From Pseudochrobactrum asaccharolyticum (GTDB lineage Bacteria; Pseudomonadota; Alphaproteobacteria; Rhizobiales; Rhizobiaceae): a DNA stretch of 64,000 bases. Within the stretch, counting starts at the first letter, position 1; each line of letters begins with the position of its first letter. Positions 58,956 through 64,000 of the stretch are shown here, one piece after another. The stretch is taken from positions 595,436-659,435 of the forward strand of contig NZ_QNRH01000001.1 of assembly GCF_003314995.1 (NCBI RefSeq). The letters run 5' to 3'. Under the pieces are notes generated by a model. That model was not told where the DNA came from, did not search any database, and was given only the letters and a program-made list of their open reading frames with translations. A program made the translations under genes and the position numbers.

Positions 58956-60638
58956 ATGAGCACATTGACCACATCTCCCGATAAATTACGTATTGCAATC
59001 GCCCAGCTGAATCCGGTTATGGGCGATCTGCAAGGTAACCTCGCTAAGGCGCGCGAAGCCCGCAAAACGGCTGCTGCTGCGCAAGCTGACCTGATCCTGT
59101 TTACGGAACTGTTTATCTGTGGCTATCCGCCGGAAGATCTGGTTTCCAAACCGGCTTTTGTGAAGGCCTGTGAAAAGACCGTGCAGGCTCTGGCGCTGGA
59201 AACCGCTGATGGCGGGCCCGGTATTATTATCGGTTCACCGTTGCAGCGTGAAAGCGGCCTGCATAATGCGGTGATGGTGCTGGATGGCGGCAAGGTGATT
59301 GCCGAGCGCTATAAAGTTGATCTGCCAAATTACGGTGAGTTTGACGAGCAGCGCAATTTTCAGGCTGGCGCTATGCCGGGGCCTGTCAATTTCCGCGGTG
59401 TGCGCTTGGGCATTCCGGTTTGTGAGGATATCTGGGGCGAGCTTGGCGTTTGCGAAACATTGGCTGAGAGCGGTGCAGAAATTCTGCTGGTACCAAATGG
59501 TTCCCCTTATCACCGCTCCAAGATGGAAGTACGCCATCAGGTAGCTGTGCGTCAGGTTGTTGAGACCGGTTTGCCGCTGGTCTATGCCAACCAGACCGGC
59601 GGACAGGACGAATTGCTGTTCGATGGCGGTTCTTTTGTCATCAATGCCAATCATCATCTTGCGGTGCAATTGCCGCAATTTGAAGAGCTGGTGTCCATGA
59701 CCGAATGGACGCGCGGTGAGGATGGCTGGTCTTGTGCCGACGGTGACCGTAACTGGCTGCCGGAAGGTGAGGAGGCCGATTATCTCGCTTGTATGCATGG
59801 CCTGCGCGATTATGTGAATAAAAACGGCTTCAAAAGTGTAGTGCTTGGCTTGTCCGGTGGTTTGGACTCAGCGATTTGTGCCGCTCTGGCAGTTGACGCG
59901 CTTGGTAAAGACCGTGTGCATACGGTGATGCTGCCTTATCGCTATACCTCCGATATCTCGCTGAAAGATGCGAAAGATTGCGCCGAAGCACTGGGCTGCC
60001 GCTATGACATCGTGCCGATTGCAGAGCCTGTTGAGGGCTTCCTCAATGTGCTTGAGCCGATGTTTGAGGGAACCGAGAGCGGCGTCACGGAAGAAAATCT
60101 GCAAAGCCGTGCCCGCGGCGTTATTCTGATGGCAATTTCCAACAAGTTCGGCTCGATGGTTGTAACCACCGGCAATAAATCGGAAATGGCTGTCGGTTAT
60201 GCCACGCTCTATGGCGATATGAATGGCGGCTTCAACCCGATCAAAGATCTCTACAAGATGCAGGTCTATGCGCTGGCTGACTGGCGCAACCATCATCTGC
60301 CGGAAGGTGGTATGGGGCCTGAAGGTGAGGTTGTACCGCAAAACATCATCGACAAAGCACCAAGTGCAGAATTGCGTGACAATCAGACTGATCAAGATTC
60401 ACTGCCGCCATATCCGGTGCTGGATGCTGTTCTTGAGGCGCTGGTCGAGCATGAACGCAGTGTCGATGAGATCGTAGCCGAAGGCTATGACCGCTCTGTA
60501 GTTGAGCGTGTGGAGCATCTTCTCTACATCGCTGAATATAAGCGCCGGCAATCGGCTCCGGGTGTGAAAATTACCACCAAGAATTTTGGCCGCGACCGCC
60601 GTTATCCGATTACCAACCGCTTCCGCGACCGGCACTAA
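58956..60638 (+). CDS. nadE: NAD+ synthetase, glutamine-hydrolysing
   Basis: Last step of NAD synthesis, with ammonia taken from glutamine. 560 aa from the ATG at 58956 (MSTLTTSPDKLRIAIAQLNPVMGD). The nitrilase-type glutaminase half has the Glu-Lys-Cys triad (FTELFICGYPPEDL, YKVDLPNYGEFDE, PVCEDIWG). The synthetase half has the P-loop SGGLDSAICAAL and TGNKSEMAVGYATLYGDMNGG. It is followed 24 bp later by gltX. Confidence 0.96.
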   Translation: MSTLTTSPDKLRIAIAQLNPVMGDLQGNLAKAREARKTAAAAQADLILFTELFICGYPPEDLVSKPAFVKACEKTVQALALETADGGPGIIIGSPLQRESGLHNAVMVLDGGKVIAERYKVDLPNYGEFDEQRNFQAGAMPGPVNFRGVRLGIPVCEDIWGELGVCETLAESGAEILLVPNGSPYHRSKMEVRHQVAVRQVVETGLPLVYANQTGGQDELLFDGGSFVINANHHLAVQLPQFEELVSMTEWTRGEDGWSCADGDRNWLPEGEEADYLACMHGLRDYVNKNGFKSVVLGLSGGLDSAICAALAVDALGKDRVHTVMLPYRYTSDISLKDAKDCAEALGCRYDIVPIAEPVEGFLNVLEPMFEGTESGVTEENLQSRARGVILMAISNKFGSMVVTTGNKSEMAVGYATLYGDMNGGFNPIKDLYKMQVYALADWRNHHLPEGGMGPEGEVVPQNIIDKAPSAELRDNQTDQDSLPPYPVLDAVLEALVEHERSVDEIVAEGYDRSVVERVEHLLYIAEYKRRQSAPGVKITTKNFGRDRRYPITNRFRDRH

Positions 60639-60662
60639 AAGAAAACTCAGAAGAAGAAAATT

Positions 60663-62036
60663 ATGACTGTAATCGTTCGTTTTGCTCCATCTCCGACCGG
60701 CTATATCCATATCGGTAATGCTCGTCCGGCGCTTTATAACTGGTTGTTTGCGCTGAAGAATAAGGGGCAATTCATCCTGCGTTATGACGATACGGATGTG
60801 GAGCGCTCTCGATCAGAATATGCGGAAGCGATTGCTCGTGATATCGACTGGCTGGGCATCAAGCCATCCCGTGTAGAATATCAGTCCAAGCGTTTTGCGG
60901 TCTATGATGCTGCGGTTGAAAAGCTTAAAGCAGCGGGTCTGCTCTATGCCTGCTATGAAACAGCAGAAGAGCTGGAACTACGCCGCAAACTGCGACTGGC
61001 ACGCAAACTACCACCGGTCTATGCCCGTGATGCATTGAAGCTGACAGACGAGCAGAAAGCTGTTTATGAAGCTGAAGGTCGTAAGCCGCATTGGCGTTTC
61101 CTGCTGCCGAATTTCAAGAATTCACCATTTGAAACCGAACGTACCGAAGTGCATTGGGATGATCTGGTACGCGGCCCGCAGACGGTTGATCTGGCTTCTA
61201 TGTCTGATCCGGTGCTGGTGCGCGAAGACGGCACCTATCTCTATACGTTGCCATCGGTGGTGGATGATATTGATATGGGCATCACCCATATTATACGCGG
61301 TGACGACCACGTGACCAATACCGGTGCACAGATTGCAATTTTCCGTGCGCTGAGCGATGTGGTGCCAACATTCGGCCACCACAACCTGCTGACGACAACA
61401 AGCGGTGAGGGCCTATCAAAGCGTTCCGGTGCCTTGTCCGTAGGTAGCCTGCGTGAAGCCGGTGTGGAGCCGATGGCTGTGGCCTCTCTGGCGGTGCTAA
61501 CCGGTACATCAGACAATGTTGAACCTGTCGCGACAATGGAAGAACTGGCGGCACGCTATGAGCCGTCTCATGCGTCGAAATCCAATGCGAAGTTTGATCC
61601 GGCTGATCTGACCGGTCTCAACCGCGCTTTGATCCATCATCTGGAATTCGCCGATGTGGCGTCACGTCTGGCAGAGATTGGAATTTCCGGCGATAAGGCT
61701 GAAGCCTTCTGGGCGGCTGTCCGTGGTAATATTGATCATGTTAAAGATGCTACGCAGTGGTGGGAAGTCGTCAACCGCACTGAGCCTTACAGCGATGCCG
61801 TAGCAGCGGAAGACAAGGATTTCATCACACAGGCGTTTGATCTTTTGCCTGAAGCGCCTTGGGGCAATGATATCTGGAAAGTCTGGACAGAAGCCGTGAA
61901 GGCTGCAACCGGCCGCAAAGGCAAAACACTGTTCATGCCTTTGCGTTTGGCACTGACCGGCGTTGGTTCCGGCCCCGAGCTTGCTGATCTGCTGCCGCTT
62001 ATTGGGCGGGAACATACGCTGGCCCGACGCGCCTGA
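60663..62036 (+). CDS. gltX: Glutamyl-tRNA synthetase (one of probably two)
   Basis: Class I synthetase that charges glutamate onto tRNA. 457 aa. The HIGH signature is [14 protein letters not shown] near the N terminus and the KMSKS-equivalent is GLSKRSGA. The anticodon-binding C-terminal domain is complete. Alphaproteobacteria lack GlnRS and often carry two gltX genes, one serving tRNA-Gln; which one this is cannot be told from the sequence alone. It is downstream of nadE and ends in two strong terminators. Confidence 0.95.
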   Translation: MTVIVRFAPSPTGYIHIGNARPALYNWLFALKNKGQFILRYDDTDVERSRSEYAEAIARDIDWLGIKPSRVEYQSKRFAVYDAAVEKLKAAGLLYACYETAEELELRRKLRLARKLPPVYARDALKLTDEQKAVYEAEGRKPHWRFLLPNFKNSPFETERTEVHWDDLVRGPQTVDLASMSDPVLVREDGTYLYTLPSVVDDIDMGITHIIRGDDHVTNTGAQIAIFRALSDVVPTFGHHNLLTTTSGEGLSKRSGALSVGSLREAGVEPMAVASLAVLTGTSDNVEPVATMEELAARYEPSHASKSNAKFDPADLTGLNRALIHHLEFADVASRLAEIGISGDKAEAFWAAVRGNIDHVKDATQWWEVVNRTEPYSDAVAAEDKDFITQAFDLLPEAPWGNDIWKVWTEAVKAATGRKGKTLFMPLRLALTGVGSGPELADLLPLIGREHTLARRA

Positions 62037-62071
62037 TTGAAGTGCGTCTGACAATTTTTATGTAAAAATAA

Positions 62072-62098
62072 ACGGCGGAGTTTTCTCCGCCGTTTTTG
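62072..62098 (+). terminator. Intrinsic terminator of nadE-gltX
   Basis: 9-bp stem ACGGCGGAG/CTCCGCCGT with loop TTTT and T-tail. Confidence 0.93.
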
Positions 62099-62134
62099 TA
62101 TTTGTAACCGATGAAATACAAACAAGCATAAATA

Positions 62135-62175
62135 AAAACGCCGCGTAGTTTTTAAACTACGCGGCGTTTTCTTTT
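62135..62175. terminator. Bidirectional terminator between gltX and maeB
   Basis: 17-bp perfect stem (62135-62151, 62154-62170), flanked by A-rich and T-rich runs, so it can end transcripts from both directions; it mainly serves maeB. Confidence 0.92.
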
Positions 62176-62191
62176 TATTTGTAGCGCTGAA

Positions 62192-64000
62192 TTACGCTGG
62201 TGTGCGCTGTGAAGCCTCAACAACGGCCAGTGCTGTCATATTCACAATACCGCGCGATGTAACCGACGGTGTGAGGATATGCGCAGGACGGGCTGCACCA
62301 AGCAGGATCGGGCCGACATGCAGAGCATCGGTCACGGTTTTCAGCACGTTCATGGTGATATTCGCGGCATCCAGATTAGGGAAGACCAGCAGATTGGCTT
62401 CACCCTTCAGGCGGGAATTCGGGAATACGCGGTCACGCTGGAACTGCGACAGAGCTGCATCACCATGCATTTCACCATCAACTTCCAGATCAGGAGCGCG
62501 TTCCTGCAGAATAGCGCAAGCCTGACGCATCTTGGCCGCGCTCTTTGAATCGCGCGAACCGAAATTCGAATGCGACAGCAGGGCAGCCTTTGGCTCGATG
62601 CCGAAGCGACGGATTTCTTTTGCCGCCAGAATGGTCATTTCTGCAATCTCTTCGGCGCTCGGATCAATATTCACATAGGTATCTGTGAAGAACAGAGTAC
62701 CGCGTGAGGAAATCAGCAGGCTGAGCGTGGAGAGATCATGCAGGCCGGTCTGAATGCCGAGAATCTGTTTAACCAGTGTCAGGTGACGTTCAAAACGACC
62801 TTCCAGGCCACAGATCATCGCATCCGCTTCGTCACGCATCATGGCCAGAGCCGCAATAACGGTCGGGTTGGTGCGAACGATCGAGCGGGCGGCTTCCGGT
62901 GTCATACCCTGACGGCCGGTCAGCTTATGCATCAGCTCAACATAATCGCGGTAGCGCGGATCATCTTCCGGATTGATAATGTCGAAATCAACACCCGGTT
63001 TGATTTTCAGCGCATAGCGCTGCAGGCGGGCTTCGATAACGCTCGGACGACCGATCAGGGTCGGAATGGCGATACCTTCTTCGAGTACGACCTGCGCAGC
63101 ACGCAATACACGCTCTTCTTCACCATTGGCATAGATAACGCGCTTCTTGTCGCTTGAGCGACGGGCAGCTGCAAAGACCGGCTTCATGATCATGCCGGAG
63201 CGGAAGACGAAGCGGTTGAGACGCTCGACATAGGCTTCCATGTCCTCAATCGGACGGGTTGCCACGCCGGTTTCCATAGCGGCCTGAGCCACAGCCGGAG
63301 CAATGCGCAGGATCAGACGCGGGTCAAACGGTGACGGGATCACATAATTAGCACCGAAGACCGGCGTTTCGCCCGGATAGGCGCGTGCAGCCACATCAGA
63401 AACTTCTTCACGGGCGAGAGCGGCAATTGCCTTCACCGCAGCCATTTTCATTTCTTCGTTGATCGCTGTTGCGCCAACATCCAAAGCGCCGCGGAAGATA
63501 TACGGGAAGCAGAGAACATTGTTCACCTGGTTCGGATAGTCCGAGCGGCCGGTACAGATGATTGCATCTTCACGTACTGCACGGGCTTCTTCCGGCATGA
63601 TTTCCGGCTTAGGATTGGCCAGAGCCATGATCAGCGGGGCAGGTGCCATTTTGGCAACCATTTCCGGCTTCAGAACACCGGCAGCCGATACGCCGAGGAA
63701 TACGTCCGCATCCGGAATGATGTCATTCAGTGTACGGGCATCAGTTTCCTGAGCGTAAACCTCTTTCCAGCGATCCATCAGCTCGTTACGGCCTTTATAA
63801 ACAACGCCTTCCAGATCGCTGACCCAGATATTTTTCTGCTGTGCACCAAGGCTGACAAGCAGGTTAAGGCAGGCAAGTGCTGCTGCACCGGCGCCGGAAA
63901 CCACGATTTTAGCTTTGGAAATATCTTTATTGGCCAGTTCCAGACCGTTCACCACAGCTGCGGCCACAATAATGGCTGTACCGTGCTGATCGTCATGGAA
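62192..64000 (-). CDS. maeB: NADP-dependent malic enzyme with phosphotransacetylase-like domain, partial
   Basis: Oxidative decarboxylation of malate to pyruvate. The gene enters from the right edge; the visible 602 residues include FHDDQHGTAII (malic-enzyme active-site region), the NAD(P)-binding fold (VVSGAGAAALACLNLLVSLG), and a large C-terminal phosphotransacetylase-like domain (from about residue 280 of the visible part) that is regulatory and not catalytic in this family. An apparent GTG start at 63967 is internal; the frame continues open past 64000. Confidence 0.95.
   Translation of the reverse strand, partial: FHDDQHGTAIIVAAAVVNGLELANKDISKAKIVVSGAGAAALACLNLLVSLGAQQKNIWVSDLEGVVYKGRNELMDRWKEVYAQETDARTLNDIIPDADVFLGVSAAGVLKPEMVAKMAPAPLIMALANPKPEIMPEEARAVREDAIICTGRSDYPNQVNNVLCFPYIFRGALDVGATAINEEMKMAAVKAIAALAREEVSDVAARAYPGETPVFGANYVIPSPFDPRLILRIAPAVAQAAMETGVATRPIEDMEAYVERLNRFVFRSGMIMKPVFAAARRSSDKKRVIYANGEEERVLRAAQVVLEEGIAIPTLIGRPSVIEARLQRYALKIKPGVDFDIINPEDDPRYRDYVELMHKLTGRQGMTPEAARSIVRTNPTVIAALAMMRDEADAMICGLEGRFERHLTLVKQILGIQTGLHDLSTLSLLISSRGTLFFTDTYVNIDPSAEEIAEMTILAAKEIRRFGIEPKAALLSHSNFGSRDSKSAAKMRQACAILQERAPDLEVDGEMHGDAALSQFQRDRVFPNSRLKGEANLLVFPNLDAANITMNVLKTVTDALHVGPILLGAARPAHILTPSVTSRGIVNMTALAVVEASQRTPA

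Overview
The window looks like chromosome from an alphaproteobacterium of the Rhizobiales, most likely a Brucella/Ochrobactrum relative of moderate GC such as Pseudochrobactrum or Paenochrobactrum. That placement is inference from gene order (nuoA-N, birA, rnj, DUF1467 gene, proS, lolC, lolD, dnaE), from protein similarity as I recall it, and from rhizobial-type intergenic palindromes. No phage, insertion sequence or CRISPR array is visible.

Layout. 1-4000: the class Ib ribonucleotide reductase operon nrdHIEF on the minus strand (nrdF cut by the window edge), with unusually wide internal gaps. 3875-5416: a 1.5 kb gene-free stretch with an array of tiny tetraloop hairpins and, far upstream, a probable NrdR-controlled promoter. 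5417-6604: three tandem tRNA-Val(UAC) genes (minus) and two tandem tRNA-Asp(GUC) genes (plus). 7494-22869: the complete 14-subunit complex I operon nuoA-N, with a GFA-family zinc protein gene between nuoC and nuoD. 22962-25774: birA and RNase J. 25965-32632: DUF1467 protein, a lipoprotein, a membrane-anchored AraC regulator, a probable small RNA, proS and the lipoprotein exporter genes lolC and lolD. 32793-34358: an AT-rich phosphoglycerol-transferase-like gene. 34573-34720: a LexA-type SOS box followed by a 28-residue membrane peptide gene. Then dnaE, a ParD-like/methionine-aminopeptidase pair, a divergent HxlR/oxidoreductase pair, rpsD, ssb, marC, gyrA, a 59-residue membrane protein, an orphan 127-residue gene, coaD, two cyclophilins, queA-tgt, gph, rpiA, a DUF2059 protein, gor, class II DAHP synthase, dgkA, a pentapeptide-repeat protein, nadE, gltX and the 3' part of maeB.

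Most genes are housekeeping: deoxynucleotide supply, respiration, replication, translation, queuosine modification, redox balance, NAD and CoA synthesis. The more interesting material is small or non-coding: an SOS-controlled micropeptide that recalls the Caulobacter division inhibitor SidA; a Tgt that has lost three of its four zinc ligands; the ParD-like/MAP operon with an operator over its promoter; tandem mini-hairpin arrays before nrdH and nuoG; inverted repeats that pair with the mature 3' end of both tRNA-Asp genes; and a probable intergenic small RNA with its own promoter and terminator.

Limits: everything was read by eye. Start codons were chosen from ribosome-binding sites, overlaps and remembered family N termini. 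Folding energies, homology searches and promoter strengths were not computed.
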